From assembly GCA_025766275.1 (NCBI GenBank), contig JAFKAC010000003.1:186001-250000 (forward strand): a stretch of DNA of 64,000 bases, given 5' to 3'. This stretch comes from Lactarius indigo. Lineage: Eukaryota; Basidiomycota; Agaricomycetes; Russulales; Russulaceae. The notes beneath the pieces are model-generated. The model saw nothing but the letters and a program-made list of their open reading frames with translations. It had not been told where the DNA came from and did no database searches. The stretch's first letter is position 1. The number at the start of each line of letters is the position of its first letter. Of the stretch, positions 33,362 to 45,856 are shown piece after piece. The translations under genes and the position numbers were made by a program.

Positions 33362-34242
33362 CTACTCGCGTTGTACCAGGGCTAACAGCCCTAACCCGCA
33401 CAAAAGCGCATATTTCAACTGCGGGAAGTCATTCTGCCAACGCGACCCTTAGTCTGATCTACGACAAGGAAAATACCGCCACGTACCAGAGCAATCGTCA
33501 CGTATCCGACGTATGGCAAGAATCTATCCAGAAGAAAAGAGCTGAGTAAGCACTAGACAGCCCTCACAACAGGGATGACGACGGACCCGCGGACTTTGCC
33601 AATTATGTGTTTGTGCTCCAACCAGTCGAGGCCCTGATACAGTTCTACGTCGTCGAGGTAGTTATTGTCCCCCTTGGTAAGGAGCAGCTGGTTTTCAGGG
33701 CGAGGCGTGGTCTCGCGAACGCTGCGAGCAGAGGTGAGCCTTCCACTCCCGCGCGTTATCGAAGGGAAAAGGGGGGAGACGAACCCATCGACAACCTTCA
33801 CGACGTCATGCGTCTCGAGAACACGGTGCACGATAGGGATGTCCTGGCCGGGGATCCTGTAGACGGTGATGTCGCCCGTCTCGTAGCGCTTGTTTGCAGG
33901 GTTTACAAGGAAGAGGAGGTCCCCGCGGTAGAACGCCGGTTCCATGGAGCCACTGAGGATTGTATGCGACACGCAAATGCCGTCGGCGTGGGGGTCGGAG
34001 AACGAGAGAGAAGAGGGACCACGCACCTGAGGACGACGACAATCGGCGATTCTGTATTTGTGATAAGTCCAAGGCCTTTCCAGATCATGAGACCCGAGGT
34101 AAGGACAGAGGCAAAGTTGAGGACCTGGAGGAGGACCTGTGGGGGGAGTGGGGTTAGTTCACGGAAACGCCGGATACAAAAAGGAACGACACACATGGCG
34201 AAAGCCAAGCCTTCGGAGTGTTTTGATCTCTTCTGAGAACAT
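33362..34242 (-). CDS. SEC11: Signal peptidase complex catalytic subunit SEC11
   Basis: Predicted CDS: complement(join(33362..33433,33487..33523,33587..33952,34027..34136,34195..34242)), 210 residues. Sec11 cleaves signal peptides on the luminal side of the ER membrane. Visible: start [16 protein letters not shown], a membrane anchor ([20 protein letters not shown]), the catalytic Ser in SGSMEP, the His in IVHRVLE, the Asp in [27 protein letters not shown], and the C-terminal segment [20 protein letters not shown]. All joins keep the frame. Inside the third exon a 63-nt stretch (donor GTTCGT after VVDG, acceptor CTCGCAG) could also be removed in frame, giving 189 residues, nearer the usual family length. 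Confidence 0.92.
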
Positions 34243-34456
34243 CTGTCACGGGTGGTGTCCTTCAAAGAGATAATTGCAGGTTCAAGACCTTGTCGAATGT
34301 GCTGGTCTTGCTGAAGAGGATGTCGACGTCCAAGTTGACGCGCGTTGACATGTTGACACGTTGACCCGGAGATCAACATATCAGATTAGATATCCTTGCT
34401 CTGCCACGGATTGCCAGTTTTTGACCAGCACCCTGACCATTCTCCAGACCCCCGAC
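34243..34456. promoter_or_regulatory. Divergent promoter of SEC11 and TRM82
   Basis: Only 214 bp separate the two start codons on opposite strands, so both promoters must lie here. No TATA box was seen. A run of near-repeats of ttgac(a/g)cgttgac (about 34333-34369) lies in the middle; its meaning is unknown. Confidence 0.55.
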
Positions 34457-36533
34457 ATGACGTCCTACCCGCACACAAATTTATTTCACGGAGAACAAAA
34501 AACAGTAGCTACTTCAGGGCCTCACATCCAGGTCCTTGATTCAAAGTACGCCGCAAGGATTCCACTTGTAAACATTTTCTTGAACTGAACCTCAGATCAG
34601 GAGAGCTACTTCGTTCGACCGTGTCGTTTGAGGAATCGAAGCTAGATGAGGTGTTGAAGGCGGGACCTGTGCGCTGCGCTGCCGTTGACTCTAGACACAT
34701 TCATCTGGCCACAGCCGGGGATGACAAGCAGTTAAAAATCTGGGCGATCGACACCCTGCAGCTTCTGAGCGAGCGGTGCGCAACCTGTTCTCCCAGGGCA
34801 TCTTCTTTCAACTGAATTAAAAGCATAGAGAGCTCCCGAAAAAGCCGACACAGATCGCGTTTACGCGTTCCGGAGATACAATCGTTGTCGCAGATAAGTT
34901 CGGAGACGTCTTCAGGTTCGCGCGCACCGTGCCAATTTTTTTTTCTTTCCCTACTCACGGTCCTGCAAGCTATCCGCTTACTCCCCTGCCAACAACCACC
35001 CTAACACCCGCACCACCCACCGAAGCCGACACCCTCGCCTCACATGAGAACCCATCGGGCGGGACGCTCGTTCTGGGCCATGCCTCCCTCTTGACCGCGT
35101 TCCTCCTCTGTCCAGACGAGACACACATCATCACTGCAGACCGCGACGAGCACATCCGCGCGAGCCGGTTCCCACACGGATACACAATCGAGAGCTTCTG
35201 CCTCGGGCATAAAAGGTATTCTTCACTCCTTCCCACATGCCTTTCCTCCTACAGTGGCTCAAAGCTAACGTAGGTTCGTCTCGGCGATCCATATCCCGCG
35301 TGACACCACTGCTCACGGGGTCCTCGTGTCCGGCGGCGGGGATCCGGTGCTGAAAAGTGTGGGACTGGCGCGCGGGCAGACGGCTATACGACGTCGCGAT
35401 CGAGGATGCCGTGCGTCCGTTCGTCGTCGTGCGCCGTGCGCAGCGCAGGCGCGGCTATGACAGCGATGGGGAGCGCAAGCCGCCCAGCCGGAGGTGGCTC
35501 GCGAGGCAGCGCCGCCGGGAGGCGAAGGCTGCTTCCGGCGCGGCAATGCCCGCTGATGGGGATATGGGTTCAACACCTGATGTGGAAGATGCCGAAGTTG
35601 AGGACGAAGGCGAGGGAGGAGCCGGGGCCGACAGCGCGGTTGGGGTTGGGATTGAGGATGACGGTGATGAGAGTGGAGATGAAGGGACCGAGGCAGACGC
35701 AATGCCGACCACAGCTTCCCCGGAGATTGAAGAACGGCCACTCGTGCTCGTCGTGCAGAAGATCGACTCATTGAAGATCTGTAGGCGGACTGGCCGTCGT
35801 GTTCAGCGCAGTTAGGGTGCGTTCCTAGGGATTCCCTTTACCTACAAACCAGCTGACAACACCTTTCGCCCAGTGCAACAGCAGCTAGTTCTGGTTTGTG
35901 TTGCCTCCAGACCCTGTCGCAGGTTTCGGGAGAAGCCACTTGCTGTGCATGCGTATGACTTGGGTCGCCCCATCATCACGTTTGCGCCCGTAACTGGGAG
36001 CCCTGACTGCGTGTGGGTATCCGTGGACGCCCATTGGTCCGAGGAGGGCCCGTCTCCCGATAAACCCTCTCATGTCAGGCTGGTTCGGCTCGCGCTGGAC
36101 TCGGTCAGTCGCAAGTCTTACCAAGTTACGCTTATAATTAACAGGAATCACACAGGCAAGCGAGGTCTCCCCGCCGCCGCCGTTGCTATCGACTCTAAAC
36201 GGCGCGTCTGTCATTCCGGGTACGCCAACACTGCAGTAATTCTCCTCTTCTTTCCTTTCCGTTGATACAACCCTGGCAGCAACCTAAACGTGAGATCTCC
36301 GCGCTGCAGTTGTACGAACCCCTCACAAGCCTCCCGAAAAACATCGACGCGACTCACAACCCGATGATCCGCGACGCGCCCAACTCCTCCGCTGACCCAG
36401 ACAACAGGGAAGCATAGCGCAAAGGCTGCAGGAAAGATGCGCACGCGGATGGCGCTGCTTAAGCAAGGCGCGGTAACTCAAGAAGAGCCACCTGTGAAGA
36501 AGGCCAAAGGAGCAGGTGCTGAGGAAACTTGAC
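34457..36533 (+). CDS. TRM82: tRNA (guanine-N7) methyltransferase non-catalytic subunit TRM82 (WD repeat), with two apparent indels
   Basis: Trm82 is the WD40 partner of Trm8 for m7G46 of tRNA. Start MTSYPHTNLFHGEQ at 34457. Exons: 34457..34545, 34596..34775, 34829..34915, 34970..35215, then from 35274. WD-like landmarks: VRCAAVDSRHIHLATAGDDK then QLKIWAID; KKPTQIAFTRSGDTIVVADK; LLTAFLLCPDETHIITADRD; FVSAIHIP; SGGGDPVLK then WDWRAGRRLYDV. An acidic Gly/Asp/Glu-rich insert lies at about 35560-35700. The tail KKAKGAGAEET ends at 36533. The frame is off by one at 35355 (extra A, after DPVLK) and at 35781 (extra T, after SLKI); surrounding sequence is conserved, so sequence error is likely. Confidence 0.8.
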
Positions 36534-36875
36534 TGATGTGATGGACGAATCATAGCACTGGGTCGACTGGGCAAGAAGATACATATATTGTAGTCCAAAT
36601 AAATATGAATTGTCAGTCCAGAACTATGGCGACGGTCAGTGAGAAAAGTGTGCCCGCCACCTCAAACGAGGACTGCTGTTTCTATCTCCCAGACTCTGCA
36701 TATTGCTTTTGAAGTGCAAAGCATGCCAAAGAGGTCGTGGTTGGAGTAGAAAAGAGAAAATCGGGCCGTTACAGTAACTGCCTCAGCGGGAGCAGCGGGC
36801 CGAGTCACCGCGTCATGGTGCACAACAGCGCCTCAGAACAAGATGATCGGTATAGCCTCAAAAGTCGACCCTCTA

Positions 36876-39057
36876 TTAAACGATGGCTTGTAGCTTCACG
36901 AAGTCTGGCGTGCCGAGACCGGTTACCTGCGTGCGCGTAGCGCGAAACCATCAGCCATCAGTTCTCCGTTACGCGGACACTTATGTAGCGCAATACGCAC
37001 CGGATCCCATCCCTTCACCGCGGAGAAGCCTTGCGTACCACAGCCCGGGTTTGATCCTGACTTGATGTCGTTGAAAGCCGACGCGCTCGTGGAAGTGTAG
37101 ATCAGAGGGTTGACGAACCCGAGCGGTGGCTTGCCATGAGAGATCAAAAAGTCATTCAGGAGCGAGAAAACACCTGCCGCGGTCTGACACACCCCGTGAG
37201 CTCACGTGTTTTATGATCCAGGAAAAGGTTTGGGGAGACACGTACGGGCGCCGAGCAACTTGTACCGCCGACGCTGGTGATCCTTCCGCCTAACTACCAC
37301 CTGGAAGTTCTGAGCCTGTGCTGCGATGTCGGGGTATGCGCGGCCATTAAGACCGTGTCAAAATTCCGTCAGCCTCGTGGAGAGAATTCGAATATCCGAA
37401 ACCGGGGACGTACTTGAACAAGCCCTGGTTCTTAGGTAGCCGATAGTTCGCCAGGTAGCTCGAGACCTGCGTGCTTTGGTAGGTCGGGCGCGTAAAGTAG
37501 TTCGAAAAACCGCCGCCGGAGAAGCTCACTGCGACCTCGGGGTTAATGCGAGTCGTGCCACCAACGGCCGTAACGAATGGGCCTAACAAAAGGTGGCGTC
37601 GTCGCAAGGTTCACAATGGCGTGGGACACAAGACAAAAATTGCCTTACAGGATGCAGGGAAGGCCGGATCGAATTGGACCCGGTTCGTGCCGTCGTTCGT
37701 CGTACAGTCTCCTTCACCAACGCCAAAGTCCCCACTCGAGAAGAGAACAGTAGAGCCGCGCGAGCCTAGCTGAGCGAACAGGTTGCACACGGTCGTCGCG
37801 TAATCTTTGGGGACCGTCTGCTCATCGTCGCCATATGAAGTGCTGATTGTCTGCGGGATAGACGTCCCAGCCAGCACAAAGTTGAGCCAGTCCAAGTACG
37901 GTTCGCTCGTATTTGCTGGCGTGTTGGAATCGGGAATGAAGGGGGGAGAACCGCCCGTGCTCCAGTAGGTGCTCGGCGTCGGGAAGGCAATGGCTTCGGC
38001 ATATTGGATATCGAGGTTAGCCTATGTGAGAGGATAGAAAAAAAGATCAGCGGTGATGGATCTAGGTCGAACCGCCCATTATTCACCTCTACACCAGGTT
38101 CATTCTGGTTGTTTCCACCTCCATTGACCGGCACGACCGTGAACGCCGCTAAGGCACCATCAGGTCGGAACCGGGTCATGAATGTTTTCAGATCTGCGTG
38201 GTTTGCAAACTCGTCGAGGTAGCCTGCGATCCCGAGTGTGTTGTTTGACGTGGCGGCGGGAACGTACGCCGCCGTGTTGTACAGAGCACGCAAGCACGTT
38301 GGGGTGATGGTCGTCGCGCAGCTGGCTGGCACAGTCGCAGCCGAGAGGGGCTTGCCATTTGCCAATGCCTCCCGCAGCGCTGGGTCACCGTCCTGCAGCG
38401 TCGTGGCGTTGGGCTGCAGGTGCATCGCCCGTCGCATCGCCTTGGGTGAACCGAAATACGTGGTCGGCGCAACTGTCTGCACGACCTTGTGTAGTGCCGC
38501 TGGTACGGAATAGCCGATCGTGCGGAGAACCGTATCGTTCGTCTCAGTGTGTCGGTACAGCTGGTACGACGCCCCGAGTAGATCGTTTGCTTTCGACACA
38601 GGCACCCCAGCAAGCGTCAGCCAGTTACCGCCGTGTGTCGGCGAGACGGAGGATGAGGGAACATCGTGGCGTTCGAGCCAGGAGTTGACAAGCTCCAATG
38701 TGTCAGGGTGAGGAGCTACAAGTTCGGCAACTTCCTCCTTAGACAAGTGCATGCGATATCTACCCAGTCACATATGCGTGAATATAAATATACGCGCAGG
38801 AGGAGGAACGTACTTTGGATGAGCCGGGTCGCTGATTTCGTATAGGGTGTCAACCAATGCGTTCTCACGGTGGGGTTTGAGCGCGATACGGAGGAGGTCT
38901 ATGGTGGTTCCCTCAGGGTGGGTGTCCCTGGCATTCCCAGTTCTTTGGAACAGTATTCCACGCGTGCTTCACTTGCAAGTCATCCCAGCGCGGGGCGAGG
39001 GGTGATGCAAGGGTGAAAGGGACGGCAGCGAGAACGGAGAAGGTCGATAGCCAATAC
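36876..39057 (-). pseudogene. Sedolisin (S53 tripeptidyl peptidase), copy A, damaged
   Basis: Secreted serine-carboxyl peptidase of the tripeptidyl peptidase type. Start [19 protein letters not shown] (signal peptide) at 39057, then propeptide ([37 protein letters not shown]). The catalytic domain keeps the Glu/Asp pair region, [42 protein letters not shown] (nucleophile Ser) and the Ca-site tail. Intron positions match the intact copy at 60437-62611. Lesions: an extra base near 38918 (after GHPP), an extra A near 37287 (VVV to GG), and loss of the CAG acceptor near 37365. Copies A and B are close relatives in opposite orientation. Two of three lesions are single-base insertions, so the gene may be intact in reality. 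Confidence 0.8.
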
Positions 39058-39108
39058 ATGAGGGAGTCGAACGACACTGAGGGAAGCACCACAAGGAAGC
39101 ACAAGAGA

Positions 39109-39115
39109 TTTTATA
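39109..39115 (-). promoter_or_regulatory. TATA box of sedolisin copy A
   Basis: The minus strand reads ggactataaaatctc, 52-58 bp before the ATG. Copies B (60381-60387) and C (63755-63761) have the same box at the same distance. Confidence 0.65.
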
Positions 39116-39201
39116 GTCCATTCTCCTGTCAAAGTTATGCTGGGAAGTGGACGACTAGTGTACCGCAAGTGCCAAGTTCCTAGTTGTGAATGGAGGAAAT
39201 A

Positions 39202-39220
39202 TTTAGGGCCTGTTCGGCGC
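39202..39220 (+). repeat. Left 19-nt inverted terminal repeat (tttagggcctgttcggcgc)
   Basis: Exact reverse complement of 48375-48393. Ends GGGCCTGTT with TTA/TAA next to them recall PIF/Harbinger-type elements. The promoter homology between sedolisin copies A and B stops exactly here, as expected for an insertion boundary. Adjacent inside is a small hairpin: cattccccc 39255-39263 with gggggaatg 39268-39276. Confidence 0.7.
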
Positions 39221-40260
39221 GGGGAATGCAGCATCACGGCGCAACATGAGAATGCATTCCCCCGGTCGGGGGAATGAGTTCCCATGAGGTAATGTTCGGT
39301 GTCTCTGAACGCCCCTCTGGCCCAAAAGAAAATAAATTGTTTTTGTCCCATGTATCCTCACGTGTGATGACAATACGTCACAGTGGTGACTAGTCACTAG
39401 TCACTGTTATCAGAGATAGTAATAACAATATCGAGATTACTAGCGGTCCTCCCTGTTCAATCGTTCAAGGTCGCACACTTGCATAAGTACCTTGGATGTC
39501 ACTTGAGCTATGCTCTGGATGATTCAGAAGGGTTCGTCACTCTCCTCCACCGCTCAACTTGCTCACCCTTTCCTGCACCGCGTTCCACTGGCTTTGGACA
39601 ACTTGGACCTTTCCCGCTCTACATTTCCGATGGTTTTGCGACCTCCCTCAGTTCCCCCTGGTCTCCACTCGAGCAATTCCTTATTATATCAATACCCGTA
39701 CTTATCCTTGTATAAATTCCCTGTATTTATTACTTTCAAAATAGAGAAGAACTTTCCCAGGACTTCAGATCTCAGCAGGCCCTCTGTCTGTGTTCCCAAG
39801 TGCGCTGCACTCGCGCGCACACTTAGTGACTGAGTTCATATGAATCCATTGTGGGTATAATAACGACCAACAATTTTTGTGAAGCGCAAAAGCGTGCGTG
39901 ATCCATTGTGTTGCTGGTCCAAGTATTGCCAAAGTTTCTCACATTTCGCACTCCCGAGCATGATGCACATTCGCGCGGCCCTAGCTGCTTAAATTTAGTG
40001 CCTTCCCAAATGTATAGGACATATATTCGAAGTTTCGCGCTGTGCAGACATCTGCACGACTGGTTGTGATGCTTCACACGATGCACCTGTCCCCCAACAT
40101 AGCGACTCCCAGGCCTGAGGTTGAGAGTGCAAAGAACCCTCAGCCCCGAATTTATTGGAAAATGCCCAAGAGCCCATTTTCCAGGGTCCAGTACTTTCGG
40201 AATTCCGACAACAATCTCAACAAGGTCGCTAGGTATTTGTGACCTCAGGGCTGACTGAAA
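39221..40260. other. Left arm between the terminal repeat and the Helitron
   Basis: No gene was recognised. A perfect 12-nt palindrome gtgactagtcac lies at 39386-39397. From about 39600 to 39800 a block with gcgacctccct, tataaatt and agagaagaactttccc resembles the promoter part of LTRs and of the blocks at 17090 and 25430; LTR ends were not found. Confidence 0.4.
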
Positions 40261-40919
40261 TCCCACAAGGGTGCATACTACCCATATACCTCACGAACAC
40301 ACACAGCATTCATACAGTGCGCCCTCATCACATGCGTAACAGAAGTAATGTCAATATGTTGTCTTAGTGAATCACACAAAATGTTACTCATTCTGTGCGT
40401 GTATGTGAGTGCACACAAGTGTATGCATATACAGGTGCGCGACCTGTGCACACTTGCTGGAGCCGATAAGGCCATAGATGTATTACCAAATGTATACAAT
40501 ATATAAATGCTCGATGTGCACTTTGCTGACACATAGAAATTTTCCGCTGACACATAGAATGCTGATTCATACGGTCCGGCTGGTTTCGTCGGTTTCCGGT
40601 GATCGTTGTTTGCTTTCGTAGCACACAATTCGCACCAACTGAGTGTTTTACGACGTTGCTCGCTTTTTCCGTTTTTCAGTTGGAGATTTGCTTGGCAGCG
40701 AATATGTTCTGAGCGACTGGTGGTTTCACACTCTTCGTCTTTCTTTTGTCTCTGGCTGATTGTCCCGTCGTCGTCCTGTTCATCTGTCGGCTTGGACAAC
40801 TTCTCCTTTTTCGAATTCTCCTTCCGTCACTCCTCTATAGGGGTTTCTCTGCACCACAGGTTCATGGGTGGCTTTCTACTGCTTTATTTGTGCGACTTCC
40901 TCCACACTGTTAGCGACAC

Positions 40920-41412
40920 ATGGTACCGACAGTTCGTTTGCGTGATCGTCAGAGGAACAATGGTGACCTCCCCGGTGATACTGGAAACAATGATGCTACC
41001 AATTTGAGTCCAGCTCAGCTTGCGCAGCGGCGGCGACGAGAACGTGAAAGACTGCAGCGCAATGGTGCTGCTGTTCCAAATGATTCCCTTCAAGAGGAGA
41101 CTGCTAACGAAGATCGACGAGACACAACGCGACCAAGGTTGCATGAAGCCGTAAGTTTCACAATATACTTTTCTAGGTTTCCACTCATATACTTGTTGTA
41201 GCGTGAAAGACAGCAAAGGGAGCGCGTTAATGTCCAGGTCCCTGAGGATGCTACAGACCACGAGAATACTGGTTTGAGTGCCGCTCAAATCGCACAGCGA
41301 CGCAGGCGAGAACGTGAAAGATTGGCACGAATGACAGGACATGTTGGAAATGATTCCGTGGGACAAGACAGTCGTCACAATGATCAACAAGAAAGGAGAC
41401 GAGCAAGAGTGC
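40920..41412 (+). CDS. Helitron protein, N-terminal Arg-rich exons
   Basis: ATG at 40920 (MVPTVRLRDRQRNNGD). Exon 40920-41152 ends at a GTAAGT donor; the next starts at 41202 after TTGTTGTAG. The protein holds two related basic repeats, NLSPAQLAQRRRRERERLQ and GLSAAQIAQRRRRERERLA, about 100 residues apart. It probably continues through further short exons into the Rep region (FRAARHVPQANEIDEHYLGS). Function of the repeats is unknown; they are suitable for DNA binding or nuclear entry. Confidence 0.55.
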
Positions 41413-41514
41413 GTGGGACCGTCTGTTTTTGAATATGCACTGAACAGCTGACAGCGTTCCACACCGTATTCCATCAACAGTCAGACACGCCAACGTCAGT
41501 TACAACGTGCAACA

Positions 41515-43570
41515 GTGCGTACTCATGTCACACTCTTTTCAAATCTTATTTTGCTACAGTTCCGTGCTGCCCGTCATGTACCACAGGCAAATGAAATCGA
41601 TGAGCATTATTTGGGGTCATTTGACCTGGAATGCCCGTCTTGTCATGCCCTTCATTGGCAGGCGGAGAAACGCAGCCAATCATCTAATAATCGTCCTCAG
41701 TATGCAGAATGTTGCCGTGCTGGTGACGTCTCCGTAGATCTCCTTGACACAATTCCTGCCGATTTACGTGCTCTTTATGAAGGCCACAGCCATGAATCTG
41801 TCGAATTTCGCCGTCACATCAGATCTTACAATAAAGCATTGGCCTTCACATCTACAGGGGGAAGCGGTCATCTGATTAGCAACACATATGACGGTCACGG
41901 ACCACCACTGTACAAAATTCAGGGCGAAATCCACCATCAAATTGGGTCCATCTTGCCTGAAGAAGACGGAGCACCGTTATACAGTCAAATGTATATTTAC
42001 GATCACGAAGAAGCTTTACAGTATCGAATGCACAATAACCTGGAACGCAATGTTCGCACCATGGACACCTTACAACGTGTCCTTGAAAATCTGCATCCTT
42101 TTGTTGATGTTTATCAACAGGCATTTCAATTGTGCCAAACGACTCCGTTGACAGAATATCGCATTCAGTTGGACCTAAGAATCGGATCTGATCGACGGCG
42201 GTACAATTTGCCAACAACCAATAATGAACTCGCACTGATTATCCCAGGAGACGAAGACGCATGTGCGAATGCGCAAGATATTATCTTGCGTCCTCATGGA
42301 GGTCCTTTGGTGCGAATTTCAGAATGCCATCCTGTGTTTCTTACCTTGCATTTTCCGTTACTCTGCCCCACCGGTCAAATGAGTTGGCATCCGTGCATTC
42401 CTTACCTTCACCTTGGCCGCGAACCAACCCGACAACAGCGGTTTATAACGCTGTGCGATTTCGCCAAATTTCGACTGCATCCACGACCATCTACCATTGA
42501 ATCATCTCATTTCTTCCGCGCTGCACATTTACTACAAGAATTGATCGTCCACCTCTGGGCTGCTGCAGAAAACTCGCGGCTTACTTGGATTCGTCACCAC
42601 CAAGCAAATCTTCGTGCTGAACTTTATCAGGGGGCCGTGGATGCGTTGCACGAAGGTGTTGATGCCGCTTCCATTGGAAGTAAAATCATTCTTCCGTCGA
42701 GTTTCACAGGTGGACCACGTTTCATGCATAAAAACTTGCAAGACGCGCTTGCACTGTTACGGAGATTCGAAGGTTCTGACTTGTTTATCACGTTCACAGC
42801 AAACCCTCAATGGAGAGAAGTGAAAGAGGCGTTACTTTCCAATCAAGCTCCACACGACCGACCTGATCTGGTTGTGAGAGTGTTCAACTTAAAAGTTGAA
42901 AGTCTCATTGACGATCTCATGCAGAACAGCGTTTTCGGCACCGCAGAAGGCTTTGTATACACTGTGGAATATCAAAAGAGAGGACTTCCGCATGTGCATC
43001 TCATTCTTTTCCTAGAACGAGCCTCACGCATTTCTACAACGCAAGCTGTTGACGACGTCATTTCCACAGAATTTCCTGATGAAACTTGCAATCCACGTCT
43101 TTTCGAACTCGTCAAAAAATTCATGGTCCACGGTCCATGTGGTGCTGGCCAGACTTCGCCTTGCTTAGACTCGAACTGGCAAGTGCAGCAAACAATTTCC
43201 GAAACCATTTCGCGAGCAAACAGAAATCACGGGAGATTCCTATGTTCACACACGCCGACGGAACACCGGTCAATTTGTACCTATCGGCCATCATTTCGTC
43301 GACAATCGCAGCATCATTTCGTACTCACCCTACCTCCTGCTCAAATACAACGCACACTATTAATGTGGAATGCACCGCAGGCTTTCATGCTGTGAAATAT
43401 ATTTACAAGGTGTGGATCATTGCTCTCCCCGTGTTTACTTATCAGTCACTGACTAGGTTTCATACAGTATGTCTACAAAGGCCCTGATCGCGCATCCATG
43501 ACGGTGCACACACACGACTCTCTAGATAGCCATGAAACAGGATCGTCCTGTTGAAAGGGACGAAATCAAA
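41515..43570 (+). CDS. Helitron Rep (HUH endonuclease) region
   Basis: Open for over 620 codons. A zinc-binding-like start (FDLECPSCHALHW ... AECC) precedes the Helitron-like N domain; FMHKNLQDALALLRRFEGSD and LFITFTANPQW are typical. The HUH metal site is LPHVHLILF (His-Val-His) at about 42990. Near 43385 the long frame ends, and the coding sequence continues in another frame (TAGFHAVKYIYK), interrupted by an intron (about 43409-43471), to YVYKGPDRAS and RPVERDEIKLYVDG. The nicking and strand-transfer tyrosines are expected here. Some single-base lesions are present. Confidence 0.8.
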
Positions 43571-43699
43571 CTTTATGTTGATGGACTGTTACATTAGCTC
43601 TTCTGAAGGTTACGCACGACTAATGGGATGGTCCACACACAGAGTACGTTCATCCTCTGCTCAGCTATATGATGTACTTATATTTTTAGGAATATCCTC

Positions 43700-45856
43700 C
43701 AATGACGCAACTGCCTGTGCACCTTGAGCGAGAGCAATATGTAGTCTTCAATCGAAACAATCCAAACTGTTTGCATGCAGAAATGGACACGCAACTTACA
43801 GCGTTTTTTAAAGCCAACCAGGAATATCCTGAAGCTCGCACTCTCCTCTATGCAGACTTTCCTTCCAAATTCACTTGGAATAGAGAGCGCAGACAGGTGG
43901 TTGCCCCGCAAAAAAGGGAAAAACACAGGCCGTCTCGTTTTCATCCCACCAAATGCAGGGGAGAAATTTTATGCGCGACTGATCCTTTCACATGTGACCG
44001 ACATTCGCAGTTTTGCTGATCTTCGTAAATACGAAGGCACGTTGTATGGCACAATTCGCAAAGCCTGTCTGGCGCGCAACTTATTGGCTGACGATGCCGA
44101 GTGGAAGCACACCTTACATGACGCCAAGTTTATGCAAATGGGCCGAAAAATGCGATTAGTATTCGTGACAATCGTTCGAGATTGCCAACCATCAAACCCA
44201 GCACAACTGTGGGAGCTTTTCAAAGACGCCCTCTGTGATGACCTATCTCATTTTTTACGACTCAAAAATATACCTGTCACTCCTATCGACAACGTTTTTG
44301 ACTATGGCCTATTTCTCATTCAAACACGCCTGCAGCTGGATGACAAATCAATGCGATCAGTTGGACTGCCTAATCCGATGATGGAGTGGGACCATATTCT
44401 GCATAATCCACATCCTTTCGCGCCGATTGCTTTTGATGTTGATGAACAAAGCCGACTTTTAATAGAGTATCTACCACAGCTGAACGTCGAACAGCGGTCT
44501 GCGTTTGACGTCATCCTGCATGCTGCACAGAACCAAACTGGCGACAACGTTTTTCTTACAAGGGGCCGCTGGAGCAGGCAAAACTTTTGTCTACAACACG
44601 TTGTGCTATGCTGCTCGCTCACAAGAAATGTGCGTACTTTGTGTGGCCTCCTCAGGAATCGCCGCGCTGTTACTGCCAGGAGGCCGAACGGCTCACTCCA
44701 CTTTAAAAATAAAAATCGACCTTACACCATCCTCCGTATGTTCAATTTCAAAGCGATCTTCGTTGGCAACATTCCTTCAAAAGGTTCAATTGTTAATCTG
44801 GGATGAATGCTCCATGCAACATCGCTACTGCATTTGAATCTGTCAACAGGACTTTACAAGACATTCGAGACAACACATCCAATTTTGGAGGAATTACCAC
44901 AGTTCTCGGTGGCGACTTCTTACAAACGTTGCCAGTGGTTCCATATGGAAGCAAGTCAGACATCATTAACTGCTGCCTTACTATCTTCACCTATGTGGCC
45001 GTCAATCATACCTCACTTTCATACTTTAGAAAAAAACATGCGAGTCGGAAATGACGCAGATGAACAACAATATGCTTTCTGGCTCCGTCAAGTAGCGAAA
45101 GGAACTCTAAATGACTGCTGATGACAACATCTACGTTCCAGATCACTTACGATGTCCAACCAATGATTTACAAGCCCTTATTGACCATACCTATCCCAAT
45201 TTGACATGTCCACAACCAATGGAATACTTTCGGGAGCGTTGCATCCTTGCCCCTCGTAATCGTGAAGCAAACGAGATCAATGAGATCATTCTTGACAAAC
45301 TTCCGGGGCAGGTGCATCATCTATGGGCTACTGACGAAGCATTCGACCCTGACACAGAGTCTCCTTCGGCACAATCCTATCCACCAGAAGTGCTACACAG
45401 TGCTACTGCCATCTGGATTTCCTGAAAGCACACTTGAAGCTAAAAATAGGATGCCCCATTATTGTCTTGCGCAACATGCACTCTGACGAAGGACTATGTA
45501 ACGGTTCTCGAGGCATTGTGACACAAATCACTCCACGACTCATTGAGGTGCTGTTGCATAACGGACAGACTTATCTGCTGCCACGCATCAAACTGTTTTC
45601 AACCGATGGCCAGCTGCCATTTCATTTACAACGCCGGCAATTCCCAATCGCCCTTTCTTTCGCCGTTACAATCAACAAATCGCAAGGACAGTCATTTTCC
45701 ACCGTTGGTGTTGACTTACGACTACCTGCATTTGCCCACGGCCAACTGTACGTAGCGTTGTCGAGAGGCAAATCGAGGAACAAGGTGAAATGCGTCCTCA
45801 ACAATGAGACCACTCCACGAACAAAGAACGTCGTCTATCGTGAAGCAATCTTATAA
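43700..45856 (+). CDS. Helitron Pif1-type helicase region
   Basis: Superfamily 1 helicase that unwinds DNA during rolling-circle transfer. Order: MTQLPVHLEREQYVVFNR and FPSKFTWNRERRQ; PPNAGEKFYARLILSHVTDI; Walker A FLQGAAGAGKTFVYNTLCYA (about 44550-44610); VASSGIAALLLPGGRTAHST; Walker B LLIWDECSM; VLGGDFLQTLPVV; ERCILAPRNREANEINEIIL; LKIGCPIIVLRNM; NGSRGIV; FAVTINKSQGQSFSTVGVDL; YVALSRGKSRNKVKC. Stop at 45856. Frame breaks occur near 43910, 44555 (one T short in a T run), 44800 and 45425, so it is disrupted as written. Confidence 0.85.

Noticed and set aside
34333..34369. ttgac repeats between SEC11 and TRM82 as a known transcription factor site
   Set aside because: Clustered short repeats are visible, but there is no basis for naming a factor.
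39480..39830. A second solo LTR
   Set aside because: The block has LTR-like promoter sequence, but no TG...CA ends or target duplication could be found.
40261..40290. Certain Helitron 5' end
   Set aside because: TC preceded by A fits the rule, but this dinucleotide is common; no second copy is available to fix the boundary.
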